Assembly (NCBI RefSeq): GCF_038051945.1 | Contig: NZ_CP150302.1 | Span: 1,550,001-1,614,000 of the forward strand | Length of the DNA: 64,000 nt | Direction of reading: 5' to 3' | Source of the DNA: Paenibacillus sp. FSL H3-0469 | GTDB lineage: Bacteria > Bacillota > Bacilli > Paenibacillales > Paenibacillaceae | Shown here: piece after piece, positions 26,601 through 38,242 of the stretch | How the letters are laid out: each line of letters starts with the position of its first letter | Position numbering within the stretch: position 1 is the first letter of the stretch | Position numbers and translations under genes: made by a program | Notes under the pieces: generated by a model | What the model was told of the DNA's origin: nothing | What the model saw: the letters and a program-made list of their open reading frames with translations, nothing else | Database searches by the model: none

Positions 26601-29118
26601 TATAATGATTGGTCTGCATCTCGTAGATTTCCGCAATAGCCATCCGCTCCGTAGTCTGCTCAAGCAGCAGACGGCAAGCCTGATCCCCCTGACCGATATG
26701 ATGGGTGAGATAGCTGCATTCCGCATACAGCCTGTAGATCTCCGCTGCCTGCCCCGGATCTGTGCTCCAGATCTGCTCCGGGAGCAACTCCATTGCCGCT
26801 TCCAGCAGCAGGAAGGCAGAATCATACCCGTATCCTGCTTTGGCCTTATGGGCTGCCCGCAAATTCAGAGCGACCACCTCACGTGCCTCCGAGCTGTCGG
26901 TGATTAACCCCAGTCCTTGATTGATGTGGGTGGCGATATCGACCAGCTTGTCCTCCACTTCGTCCTCTGCCAGATTCCGCAGCAGGAGCCGGCCGATACT
27001 AAGATGAAGCCTCTTCCCCCGTTCAGGATCAAGCAGCTGATAGAAGGCCTGCTGAATCCGGTCATGGGCGAATTTCAGCCGGATCCCCATCTGGGCAGCC
27101 TCGCGGCCGGATTCGGCAAGTGTAGCCGAGAATATGGCGTACTTATGGTCGGCAGGAACGATATATTCTTCCTGGACAGCCCGGGTAATCGCCGCAGCAA
27201 TCACCTCCGGCGCTTCTTCTCCGATTAGCGTCAGCATCCCGTAATCGAACACACTGCCGGCCGCCGAGCTTAGCATCAGGATATGACGGACCTCCTCAGG
27301 CAGATGCTGCAGCTGTCCTACCAGGAAATCCACCACACTGTCATGGACCGGCAGTGCCTCCAGCTGCTCCAGGCTCCAGCTCCATTCCCCGTTCTGCTTA
27401 TCGAAAAAGATAATCCCGCGCCGGTGAAGATCCTTCAGCATTTCCGTCAGGAAAAAGGAATTCCCCTTCGACCGCTTGTATAAATGTCCGGTTATCCCTT
27501 CGACCCGTTCCATGCTGCTGTATAGCGTGTCAGCCACAAGGCTTTGCACATCCGTCTCTTGCAGCGGCTGAAGGTGAATACGTCCAACTTCACGATTTTT
27601 GCCGATCTTAACCATCGCGGAGAACAGCGGATGACCTTCGTGGATCTCATTCTGCCGGAAGGAGCAGATCACAAGCATCCGCTGCAGATGATTATCCAGC
27701 ACCAGCTTCTCCACCAGCTGCAGGCTGGAATAATCCGCCCACTGGACATCATCCAGGAAGAGGACCAGCGGCCGGTCCGGATGTATCACCCCCTGCACGA
27801 ACTTGGCAAAGGTCAGGAAGAACCGGTTCGTCTCCTCGGCCGGACTCAGCAGCTCCGGCTCCGGCTGGGCTCCTATCCAGTCGGCCAGCTCAGGAATCAA
27901 TCCCGTAATCACACCGCCATTCCCGCCAAGCAACCGGGTCAGCGAACGGGTGATCTCACGCTTATACGCCTCATCGGGGCTCTCCAGAAGCTGGCTGACC
28001 AGCCTGCGGAAGGCCTGAATGAGCGCACTGTACGGAATGTTCTTATTGTACTGGTCGAACTTCCCTTCCGCGAACAGCCCCTTCTCCCGGCTGATCGTCC
28101 GGTGCAGCTCATGGACCAGTGCCGTTTTGCCTGCACCTGCGTCACCGGAGACCAGCATGACCTGTGAACTCCCGCTCACGCTGCTGCGGAAGGCTGACTC
28201 CAGGGTGGACAGCTCCTGCTGTCTGCCCACTATCTTTTGCGGAATGCGGAAGGTGTTCAGGAGGTCCTCCGTTCCAATCACGAAATCCTCCTGACCGGCC
28301 AGGCATTTCTTCAGATCGGCCTTGATGCCGTGAGCGCTTCGGTACCGGTCCTCCGAAGACTTCTCCATCAGCTTCATAATAACGGCCGATAAGCCCCTGC
28401 TAACCTTGCCTCCGGTTGCATGGTAAGGGGAGACGGCTTCTTTCGCAATAATGGAATAGATCTGATCCAGCATCTCGGACGATGGATACGGCATAAGGCC
28501 GGTCATCATCTCATACAGGACCACACCCAGTGAATAGTAGTCGCTCCGGTAATCAATATTCCGGTTCATCCGGCCGGTCTGTTCCGGTGAGATGTACGGC
28601 AGACTGCCCTCCAGCACGCCGCTGTTCTGGAAATCCCGCCTCTCCTTGGACAGCTTCACTGCAAGGTCGAAATCAATCACCTGGACAATATCCCGTTCCC
28701 GGTTCCAGATGATATTCGACGGCTTGATATCCTTATGGATAACGTTCTGCTCATGAATGGAGCCCAGAATATCCGTAACCTTAACCGCCAGCTTCAGCAA
28801 GGCCTTCTCCCCCGGCTGTTCTTCCGACAGAATCCGCTTCAGCGAACGTCCGGCTATATCCTCAAGGACCATGACATACAGGCCGTTCTGCTCCTCAAGC
28901 CTCAGGGGACGGATAACCCCGTCTGTGCTAGTACTGAGCTCTGTAAGCAGCTTATATTCCTGCTTCAAGCGCATCACCGCTTCAGTGCCGGCATACTCCG
29001 ATTTTAACACCTTGAGAATGACCGTTTCTGCAGAGGCAGCCTCGGTGCACCGGTACACTGCTTTTATGGGATTATCTGAAATGGTCTCCAGGACCTGATA
29101 ATGGTCATTAGCAATCAT
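23695..29118 (-). CDS. Ser/Thr kinase-AAA ATPase-GAF-PAS-GGDEF fusion protein
   Basis: This 1807-residue cytoplasmic fusion has, in order: a protein kinase domain (about 1-270; catalytic HKDIKPSN near 140, but DFD in place of DFG in VIDFDLAV); an AAA/STAND-type ATPase with Walker A GDAGAGKT (near 324) and Walker B LVLFLDDVQWAD (near 451); a long helical region (about 600-1290); GAF (about 1315-1475); PAS/PAC (about 1485-1600); a coiled coil; and a GGDEF domain with RLGGEEF near 1717. The GGEEF motif predicts an active diguanylate cyclase making c-di-GMP. No RxxD inhibitory site is visible five residues before it. It lies 12 nt after a membrane-protein gene. Multidomain kinase/ATPase sensors are known, usually ending in a histidine kinase; the GGDEF ending is less usual. 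Confidence 0.92.
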   Translation of the reverse strand: MIANDHYQVLETISDNPIKAVYRCTEAASAETVILKVLKSEYAGTEAVMRLKQEYKLLTELSTSTDGVIRPLRLEEQNGLYVMVLEDIAGRSLKRILSEEQPGEKALLKLAVKVTDILGSIHEQNVIHKDIKPSNIIWNRERDIVQVIDFDLAVKLSKERRDFQNSGVLEGSLPYISPEQTGRMNRNIDYRSDYYSLGVVLYEMMTGLMPYPSSEMLDQIYSIIAKEAVSPYHATGGKVSRGLSAVIMKLMEKSSEDRYRSAHGIKADLKKCLAGQEDFVIGTEDLLNTFRIPQKIVGRQQELSTLESAFRSSVSGSSQVMLVSGDAGAGKTALVHELHRTISREKGLFAEGKFDQYNKNIPYSALIQAFRRLVSQLLESPDEAYKREITRSLTRLLGGNGGVITGLIPELADWIGAQPEPELLSPAEETNRFFLTFAKFVQGVIHPDRPLVLFLDDVQWADYSSLQLVEKLVLDNHLQRMLVICSFRQNEIHEGHPLFSAMVKIGKNREVGRIHLQPLQETDVQSLVADTLYSSMERVEGITGHLYKRSKGNSFFLTEMLKDLHRRGIIFFDKQNGEWSWSLEQLEALPVHDSVVDFLVGQLQHLPEEVRHILMLSSAAGSVFDYGMLTLIGEEAPEVIAAAITRAVQEEYIVPADHKYAIFSATLAESGREAAQMGIRLKFAHDRIQQAFYQLLDPERGKRLHLSIGRLLLRNLAEDEVEDKLVDIATHINQGLGLITDSSEAREVVALNLRAAHKAKAGYGYDSAFLLLEAAMELLPEQIWSTDPGQAAEIYRLYAECSYLTHHIGQGDQACRLLLEQTTERMAIAEIYEMQTNHYMYLGMMPESIASGRQGLKALGIKIPAKVGMPAVLKELLAVKAALRGRTPETIFALPEMQDPEMKLVMRLLVNFIPPAFISGETSLFGLVVLKKVGLTLKYGNSPESALAFIGYAMLLSGFGDTPGAFAYGRLGIRINDKFNDLQWKGAAHVLYTLFSHAWTEPWDTLQDWFGTSIEASLRTGDLLYLAHSAFYVNLWNPSMDIPALIQESARTISMIENTKYKESLATAQLARQYYLSLAGELPERTSFNNEVFSEEVYLHELQGARYYSGIAIYYIYKMKLLFLYEKHDEALEYIERAYPIIGTLAGSAFMEEFALYTFLNLAYAYKGLGVGGKRKARSRMRKELGRVRKWASNAPGTFRQHEYLMRAEWARISGNSTRAGYYYDLAIEASEQGSFIRYKALCNELAARYYMDKGFNEFAAYLLRQSEYYYSVWGAKEKIAFIKERYPALAQKISTKEFMHGRTVTDYTASIDLNSIILASQAISKEIELNHLLEALMQIVIKNAGAQRGCILMTSKANLLVEGEYKADTDRISVAIHESHQLDNLPASIIRAVEESRESLIYNDAYSETPFVNDPYIVRQQPKSMVCMPLINQNKTIAIIYLENNLVTGVFTEERMKIINLLSREMVFSLENATLYNELERSEEKYRQLVNNLQDGVFVVQDMRCVYVNEALEQMLGYQPGEMLEQPFGNFITPPEREKVMHYYARRVEGKQAPEEYETRLLHKDKSLEVIAIHKVVRIMYQDKPAIQGTIKDITERKKAEEELRRHKEHLEELVAERTKELEFNNGELSKYIGLIERISITDELTGLYNRRYFNKLFLEEVDKAAAGKRYLTYLMLDIDYFKKYNDTYGHYEGDTVLRRIGGVLKELAEQADGTAFRLGGEEFGIVAAGLTPPESRVFAELIRRSIAELGIQHDLSPEYGRITVSIGVAAVLVDGLREEDIYKLGDDALYQSKAEGRNCVTLFGR

Positions 29119-29130
29119 TGTACTCCACCT

Positions 29131-30297
29131 TTAGCCTTGTTCTCCCGTAATCTCAATATCGGCATCGAATTTAAATACATAGGCAGCGATCAGCCAGATA
29201 ATCCAGCAGTTTAGCCCAAAGAACAGATAACCGAAATAGCCCAGAACCGGCATCTCGGAGAAAATATGGAATTTGTCCAGATACGGCACCGAGTATTTCC
29301 AGTAATTCGGATTGGTAGGGGCATCGTCATGGAACCACTCACTGCCAAAGTTCCAGAACTCCCAGAAGAAGCCGTTGAACACCGTAGCCAGTCCCACCAG
29401 AATGACCTTGGACCAGTCTCCGTTCTTCACCGGGGTGAAGGGAGTCCAGTAACCGGCAAGCGCCATCGCTGCGGACAGCATCGGAACCAGCGCAACCCAC
29501 AGCACCCAGAACAGCAGGTACGGATAATAGCCCATGCCGAAGGCCAGGATCAGCCCGAGAATATAATAGATGATCAGCCACATGCGTGATACGTTCAGCT
29601 TAGGCCCATGACTATAACGGTTGCGGAACAGACGGAAGGTCTTGAGGAGTAAGTACCATTCGAAGATGGCCGGAAGAACGGTGGTGTAGGATAAGGAGAA
29701 CCAGAACACATTGCCGAAGTTAGAGAAGACTTCATTATTAGGATAATACCAATTCTCCAGCACGAAGAAATTCAGGTATTCAAAAGCAAACCAGCTGAAG
29801 CAGGACACCACTGCGAGCAGCTGCATTACATGGGGCTTGCGCGAGATGATTGAAGCTCCGTGATTTCTCCGGTAGACCAGCCCGTCCAGAATCAGAATAA
29901 AGGACCACCAGAGGGGAACAAACGTGTAATGCTCCAGAGAGATAAACAGCTTAACCCGTGCCCACATCAGGAACCAGCTAAGCGCAAGGACCGGCAGGCT
30001 CCACCAGAACCAGACCGGGAAAGGGGTGGCTTGCCCCGCCTTCCTGGGTGCCTCTTCCGTCTTCTTGAAGCCGAACCAGCGGGGGAATACCAGCACCAGT
30101 GTGATAACCAGGGCCACGACGCAGGCAAGCGAGAAATAGAGCAGGCTGAATCCGGGGTCTGCTTCAACCTTCTGGGCCGGGAAGTCCCCGTAACCCAGGG
30201 GCAGCCCCTTCCATTTTGCCAGACTGCCGAGTAACGGGAGCAGAAAGATCAGTCCGAAGGTAACGATCAAGAATACTGTCTTTTTCCATGTTTTCAT
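29131..30297 (-). CDS. Polytopic membrane protein of unknown function
   Basis: The 388-residue protein has about nine to ten hydrophobic segments, many aromatic residues (Trp, Phe, Tyr) in membrane stretches such as FWWSLPVLALSWFLMW, and a non-hydrophobic loop after the first helix. I do not recognise a family with confidence. It starts an apparent operon: the giant kinase/ATPase/GGDEF gene follows after 12 nt. That suggests a membrane sensor or partner for the cytoplasmic fusion protein. Its own upstream region holds an intrinsic terminator reading in the same direction (30396-30450). Confidence 0.8.
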   Translation of the reverse strand: MKTWKKTVFLIVTFGLIFLLPLLGSLAKWKGLPLGYGDFPAQKVEADPGFSLLYFSLACVVALVITLVLVFPRWFGFKKTEEAPRKAGQATPFPVWFWWSLPVLALSWFLMWARVKLFISLEHYTFVPLWWSFILILDGLVYRRNHGASIISRKPHVMQLLAVVSCFSWFAFEYLNFFVLENWYYPNNEVFSNFGNVFWFSLSYTTVLPAIFEWYLLLKTFRLFRNRYSHGPKLNVSRMWLIIYYILGLILAFGMGYYPYLLFWVLWVALVPMLSAAMALAGYWTPFTPVKNGDWSKVILVGLATVFNGFFWEFWNFGSEWFHDDAPTNPNYWKYSVPYLDKFHIFSEMPVLGYFGYLFFGLNCWIIWLIAAYVFKFDADIEITGEQG

Positions 30298-32265
<1,968 letters not shown>

Positions 32266-32300
32266 ACGAACAGATTCCGCTTTTTGAGGAGGATTAAGGG

Positions 32301-32342
32301 ATGAGCAAGGGGGCAAGAGCCCCCTGCCCATTTTGTAGATAA
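32301..32342 (+). CDS. Possible 13-residue micro-ORF between the collagen genes
   Basis: ATG at 32301 follows GAGGAGGATTAAGGG, a strong SD at good spacing, and encodes MSKGARAPCPFCR. The codons also form the hairpin GGGGGCaagaGCCCCC. It may be a translated leader, or the SD and hairpin may have another role such as mRNA processing or partial termination between the two collagen genes. Confidence 0.3.
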   Translation: MSKGARAPCPFCR

Positions 32343-34052
<1,710 letters not shown>

Positions 34053-34089
34053 TTCAAAGGTAATAAGGCAAGAGCTATAAAAGCTGATG

Positions 34090-34249
34090 TCCTTAGGTAA
34101 CTCTCCTTTTCAAAAGCGGCTTAGGATATGTCGTTTCTTCCCCTGGAAGGACGGCGTATCCTTTTTTGCATGGCCTCGTAACCGCAGCATAAAAGCAACA
34201 TCTCAAAGTTGTAACCTGATTTTTAATGCGCTTTCAAGCTGTTCTAGCA
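34090..34249 (+). repeat. ~160-bp direct repeat, copy A
   Basis: It matches 34801-34960 at roughly four out of five positions by eye, with perfect blocks TTCTTCCCCTGGAAGGAC and CAAAGTTGTAACCTG followed by ATTTTTAATGCGCTT. It contains an intrinsic terminator and about 80 bp of further conserved sequence beyond it. Confidence 0.88.
34123..34168 (+). terminator. Intrinsic terminator after the second collagen gene
   Basis: AGGATATG pairs with CGTATCCT (one G-T pair), with a purine/pyrimidine inner stem, followed by TTTTTT. It is part of repeat copy A. Confidence 0.8.
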
Positions 34250-34372
34250 TCCACCGGCTTCTCCAAGGTGATGATGGCACAGCCTGCCCCGAATATTTGT
34301 GAATGCACAGGCGCATGATACAATGGGACCGTAACGTCCTTGCCTTAATTTAACACTAGAGGAGTGACAGAT

Positions 34373-34798
34373 GTGGCAATCAATGTGTATTTGAATTTCA
34401 ATGGCAATACCCGCAAGGCTGTAGAATATTACGCTGAAGTGTTCGGGACCGAGCCTCCGCATATCATGACCTTCGGCGAGGCTCCGCCCGATCCGTCCCA
34501 TCCTGTACCGGAAGAAGCCAAACATCTTGTCATGCACGCCAATCTGATGATTGCCGGCAGCCCGGTCATGTTCTCTGATGTATTCCCCGGCATGCCGTTC
34601 ACGGAAGGGAATAATATCAGCCTAACGGTGAGCGATACCGATGAAGAGAAGATTCGTCTCTGGTTCAACAAGCTGAAAGAAGGCGGAACTGTACACATGG
34701 AGCTGCAGGAGACCTTCTGGAGCCAGGCCTACGGGAACCTGAAGGACAAGTTCGGCATTCACTGGCAGCTTAGCCATGATAACGGCCAGAACGCCTGA
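34373..34798 (+). CDS. VOC family protein, PhnB-like
   Basis: A GTG start at 34373, 8 nt after AGAGGAG, gives 141 residues beginning AINVYLNFNGNTRKAVEYY; the GTG at 34364 would overlap the SD. The protein has the paired beta-alpha-beta-beta-beta units of the vicinal-oxygen-chelate fold and the PhnB-type pattern of COG2764 (MHANLMIAGSPVMFSD; FWSQAYGNLKDKFGIHWQL near the end). Functions in the family vary and include metal-dependent isomerases and resistance proteins; the exact role is unknown. The gene is bracketed by two ~160-bp direct repeats. Confidence 0.88.
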   Translation: MAINVYLNFNGNTRKAVEYYAEVFGTEPPHIMTFGEAPPDPSHPVPEEAKHLVMHANLMIAGSPVMFSDVFPGMPFTEGNNISLTVSDTDEEKIRLWFNKLKEGGTVHMELQETFWSQAYGNLKDKFGIHWQLSHDNGQNA

Positions 34799-34800
34799 CT

Positions 34801-34960
34801 CCCTTAGGTAGTTTACTTTTCACAAAAGCAGCTCAGGATATGACGGTTCTTCCCCTGGAAGGACAGCATATCCTTTTTTCTGTGGCCTCATCTCCGCAGC
34901 GTAAACGCAACATTTCAAAGTTGTAACCTGATTTTTAATGCGCTTACATCCTGTTCTATG
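34801..34960 (+). repeat. ~160-bp direct repeat, copy B
   Basis: Second copy of the element at 34090-34249, beginning 3 nt after the VOC stop codon. It again contains a terminator hairpin and the conserved CAAAGTTGTAACCTG block, and lies upstream of the CBS-domain gene. Confidence 0.88.
34835..34879 (+). terminator. Intrinsic terminator of the VOC gene
   Basis: AGGATATG...CATATCCT stem followed by TTTTTT; part of repeat copy B. Confidence 0.85.
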
Positions 34961-35013
34961 TTTTAATTGTAATAACGTTATGTATTTCATCCTACTGTAA
35001 AGGAGACTAACTT

Positions 35014-35418
35014 ATGGAAATATCCTCATTTTTGCTGCCCAAGGATCAGGTTGCATTCATCACCTCCTCGATCTCTATGCGGGAAGCGCTGGATCAGCTG
35101 GAGAATCATTATTATTCGGCCATTCCGATTATTGACGATGCCGGGAAATATGTTGGGACCTTGTCGGAGGGCGATCTGCTATGGAAGCTGAAGAATACCG
35201 ATGGTCTGAGCTTCGCGAATATGAACGAGGTGACCGTTGGCTCCATTCAGCGTCATGTGCATAACGAGAGCGTAGAAATCCACGCGCAGATGGAGGATAT
35301 GCTGACCCTGGCAGCAGACCAGAACTTCGTCCCGGTAGTGGACGACAGCGGAATCTTCCTCGGCATCATCCGCCGCAAGGATATCATCGAGTATTACACA
35401 CGGAATATTACCGATTAA
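35014..35418 (+). CDS. CBS-domain pair protein
   Basis: This 134-residue protein consists of two CBS motifs (about 8-65 and 75-130), which together form a Bateman module that binds adenosyl nucleotides or related ligands. Typical features are the AIPIIDDAGKYVGTLSEGDLL and FVPVVDDSGIFLGIIRRKDII segments. It has no catalytic domain, so it is probably a regulatory subunit or ligand sensor (some two-CBS Firmicute proteins bind c-di-AMP). AAAGGAG precedes the ATG. It is convergent with the methionine aminopeptidase gene. Confidence 0.9.
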   Translation: MEISSFLLPKDQVAFITSSISMREALDQLENHYYSAIPIIDDAGKYVGTLSEGDLLWKLKNTDGLSFANMNEVTVGSIQRHVHNESVEIHAQMEDMLTLAADQNFVPVVDDSGIFLGIIRRKDIIEYYTRNITD

Positions 35419-35431
35419 CTCAGCTGCAGCT

Positions 35432-35478
35432 GCAGCAAAGGCAGGACTGTCCTCCATGGACGGCCCTGCCTTTGCTGC
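35432..35478. terminator. Strong hairpin between convergent genes
   Basis: GCAGCAAAGGCAGG pairs perfectly with CCTGCCTTTGCTGC, with an inner GTCC/GGAC stem. There is no T run on either side, so it may block readthrough or stabilise 3' ends rather than terminate classically. Confidence 0.6.
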
Positions 35479-35508
35479 GTGATGCGGGTCTTTAACCCCT
35501 TAATTCTT

Positions 35509-36255
35509 CTATAGCTCTGTCAAAATAATCGTGCCCTGCGGGGTGACCGCCAGCGTATGCTCATACTGGGCCGACAAACCTCCGTCAATGGTGCGCGCAG
35601 TCCACCCGTCTGCATCCACCTTGGTCCGGTAGCTGCCGGTATTGAGCATAGGCTCGATGGTGAACACCATGCCTTCCTTAATCCGCGGGCCTTTGCCGGC
35701 CGGGCCGTAATGAGGCACTTCAGGTGCTTCGTGCATCTCGGAACCAATCCCGTGACCAATGAAGTCCCGGACGACGGAATAACCGTTAGATTCGGCATAT
35801 ACCTGAATAGCATGCGCTACGTCGCCTATGCGGTTGCCGGCTACCGCCTGCTCTATGCCTTTGAACAGGGATTCCTTGGTTGTCGCCAGCAGCTTCTCCG
35901 CCTGCTCACTAATTGTACCCACCCCGTAGGACCAGGCTGAATCCGCCAGCCAGCCGTTCAGGTTGACTACCATATCAATCGTTACAATATCTCCATCCTT
36001 CAGCTCCTCATGCTTAGGGAAGCCATGGCAGATGACATCATTCACAGATGCGCAGGTGGCATATGGATAACCGTGATAACCTTTTTGCTCCGGGGTTGCT
36101 CCTTGGGAGAGGATGAACTTCTCGGCAAACTGGTCGATCTCCCAGGTCGTAATTCCCGGCTTGATCAACCCGGCAATCTGCCGGTGGCATTCCGCCAGGA
36201 TTTTGCCGGCTGCCCGCATCTTCTCAATCTCTTCCATCGATTTCATAATGATCAT
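35509..36255 (-). CDS. map: Methionine aminopeptidase, type I
   Basis: This 248-residue enzyme removes N-terminal Met from nascent proteins, in the cytosol, using two metal ions. The metal ligands are visible: two Asp (GDIVTIDMVV and DSAWSYGV), His in GHGIGSEMHEAP, and Glu residues in FTIEPML and near YEHTL. SVNDVICHG (near 70) is the substrate-pocket His motif. It lies alone, away from the ribosomal-protein cluster where a housekeeping map usually sits, so it may be the second, YflG-like paralogue of Bacillaceae. Confidence 0.93.
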   Translation of the reverse strand: MIIMKSMEEIEKMRAAGKILAECHRQIAGLIKPGITTWEIDQFAEKFILSQGATPEQKGYHGYPYATCASVNDVICHGFPKHEELKDGDIVTIDMVVNLNGWLADSAWSYGVGTISEQAEKLLATTKESLFKGIEQAVAGNRIGDVAHAIQVYAESNGYSVVRDFIGHGIGSEMHEAPEVPHYGPAGKGPRIKEGMVFTIEPMLNTGSYRTKVDADGWTARTIDGGLSAQYEHTLAVTPQGTIILTEL

Positions 36256-36365
36256 TCAATTCGCCTCTTCTGTACAGAATCCATTACTCACTATATAATG
36301 GCTCTTGATTATAATGGGGTATTGCTACTCTATATTATGTAAGAAAACTTCCGAAAATCCAAATA

Positions 36366-36411
36366 AACAAACAAAATAAACCTGTCTTCCGCAAAAACAC
36401 CAGAAAACAGG
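36366..36411 (-). terminator. Intrinsic terminator of cysJI
   Basis: On the minus strand CCTGT(T)TTC...GAAGACAGG is followed by TTTATTTTGTTTG. It lies downstream of the cysI stop codon. Confidence 0.65.
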
Positions 36412-36493
36412 CTCATAACTAACCTTCCTATGATGGCTATTCCGTACAAGTTACTGGTAGCTATGGCATATGCAGACCGCCAGGCATCAGCCG

Positions 36494-38209
36494 TTAGTCG
36501 TGAAAATTGAGCCCCGAAGTAACTGCCTTGACATATCCGCTGCGGATCACAAAATCCCCGAAGTGTTCACCGGTGCTGCGTTCCTTGGCATAGCGGTGAA
36601 TGATTGGCCCAAGGGTCGCCAGAATCTCCTGCTCGTCAATGTTCTCCTTGTACAGCTTGTTCAGCCGGTCTCCGGTAAAGCCTGCACCCAGGTACATATT
36701 ATATCTGCCCGGACCTTTTCCGATAAAAGCAATCTCGCCCAGCGCCGGTCTGGCACAGCCGTTAGGGCAGCCAGTCATACGGATGATAATCTCTTCATTC
36801 CGCAGCCCGGCTTCATCGATGATAACCTCAAGCTTATCCAGCAGGTGCGGCAAATAACGCTCCGCCTCCGCCATAGCCAGCCCGCAGGTCGGCAGGGCTA
36901 CACAGGATAACGCGCTTCTGCGCAGTGCAGAATGATGGGCACCGTCGGTCAGCCCGTATTGCTTGGCAAGCTCTGTAATCTTGCGCTTCTTCGCCTGGGT
37001 CACACCGCCGATAATCAGATTCTGGTTCGGGGTCAGCCGGAAGTCTCCGCTGTGAATCTTGGCGATCTCGCGCAGGCCGGTCATCAGCGGGTAGCCCTCC
37101 TGATCCTGAATCCGTCCGCTCTGGATATAGAGCGTCAGGTTCCATTTGCCGTCCATCCCCTTCACCCAGCCATATCGGTCGCCATTATGATCAAAGTGAT
37201 AGTCGCGCGCCGGCTCCAGCGTCCAGCCCAACCGTTCGTGCAGCTCTCCCTTGAACCACTCCAGCCCGTGCCGGTCGATCGTGTACTTGAAGCGGGCGTT
37301 CTTGCGCACCGAACGGTTGCCGTAATCACGCTGGATCGTAACCGTCTTCTCGGCGAGATCAATCATCTGCTCCGGACGGCAGAAGCCGATAATCCGTCCC
37401 AATTGGGGATACGTATTCGTATCGCCATGCGTCATTCCCATACCGCCGCCGACTGATACGTTGAAGCCGGCCAGCTTGCCGTCCTCCAGAATGGCGATGA
37501 AGCCCAGATCCTGGGAGAATACATCCACATCATTGGACGGAGGCACCGCCAACCCAATCTTGAATTTGCGGGGCAGGTAGACCGGGCCGTAGATCGGCTC
37601 AACCACCTTACTGTCCACAACCTTTTCGCCGTCCAGCCAAATCTCATGATACGCACGGGTACGCGGGGCAAGATGATCGCTGATTTTGTTGGCCCACTCT
37701 TGAACCTCAGCATGAACCTCCGACTGATACGGGTTCGGGCCGCTCATCACATTACGGTTAACGTCTCCGCAGGCCGCAAGCGTGGTCATCAGGGTATCGT
37801 TGATCGTTCTAATCGTCTTCTTGAGGTTCCACTTCAGCACCCCATGCATCTGAAAAGCCTGCCGCGTCGTCAGGCGCAGTGTCCCATTGCCGTACTTGTG
37901 AGCCAGTTCATCCATGACCAGCCACTGTGCAGCAGACGCCACACCGCCGGGCGCTACTACCCGCAGCATGAACTGGAAAGCCGGCTCCAGCTTGGAGCGT
38001 TCCCGCTCACTTCGCAGATCGCGGTCATCCTGCATGTAGCTGCCGTGGAATTTCAGCAGCCGGTTGTCATCCTCCGGCAGCCCTCCTGTAATCGGATTGC
38101 TGAGGGTCTCGACAAGCGCTCCGCGCAGATAATTGCTCTCCAGCTTAATATGTTCAACATCACTCGGCGGACCGCCAATCGGCTTCACCACTGGTTCATT
38201 GTTTGCCAT
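36494..38209 (-). CDS. cysI: Sulfite reductase (NADPH) hemoprotein beta subunit
   Basis: This 571-residue enzyme subunit reduces sulfite to sulfide in assimilatory sulfur metabolism with siroheme and a [4Fe-4S] cluster. The cluster ligands appear as CVALPTC (C-x5-C) near residue 436 and CPNGC (C-x3-C) near 480. The ferredoxin-like repeats found in NirA/CysI enzymes are present ([12 protein letters not shown] and [12 protein letters not shown]). It lies 33 nt after cysJ, which supplies electrons from NADPH; the two form the cysJI operon. Confidence 0.96.
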   Translation of the reverse strand: MANNEPVVKPIGGPPSDVEHIKLESNYLRGALVETLSNPITGGLPEDDNRLLKFHGSYMQDDRDLRSERERSKLEPAFQFMLRVVAPGGVASAAQWLVMDELAHKYGNGTLRLTTRQAFQMHGVLKWNLKKTIRTINDTLMTTLAACGDVNRNVMSGPNPYQSEVHAEVQEWANKISDHLAPRTRAYHEIWLDGEKVVDSKVVEPIYGPVYLPRKFKIGLAVPPSNDVDVFSQDLGFIAILEDGKLAGFNVSVGGGMGMTHGDTNTYPQLGRIIGFCRPEQMIDLAEKTVTIQRDYGNRSVRKNARFKYTIDRHGLEWFKGELHERLGWTLEPARDYHFDHNGDRYGWVKGMDGKWNLTLYIQSGRIQDQEGYPLMTGLREIAKIHSGDFRLTPNQNLIIGGVTQAKKRKITELAKQYGLTDGAHHSALRRSALSCVALPTCGLAMAEAERYLPHLLDKLEVIIDEAGLRNEEIIIRMTGCPNGCARPALGEIAFIGKGPGRYNMYLGAGFTGDRLNKLYKENIDEQEILATLGPIIHRYAKERSTGEHFGDFVIRSGYVKAVTSGLNFHD

Positions 38210-38242
38210 TGCTGATTCTCTCCTCTTCCGCTTAAGTCCCGC

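Larger units (their letters stand above)
34053..34372. other. Intergenic region with direct repeat copy A
   Basis: No gene is seen. Positions 34090-34249 form the first copy of a ~160-bp direct repeat including the terminator at 34123-34168; the second copy lies at 34801-34960. Confidence 0.75.
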
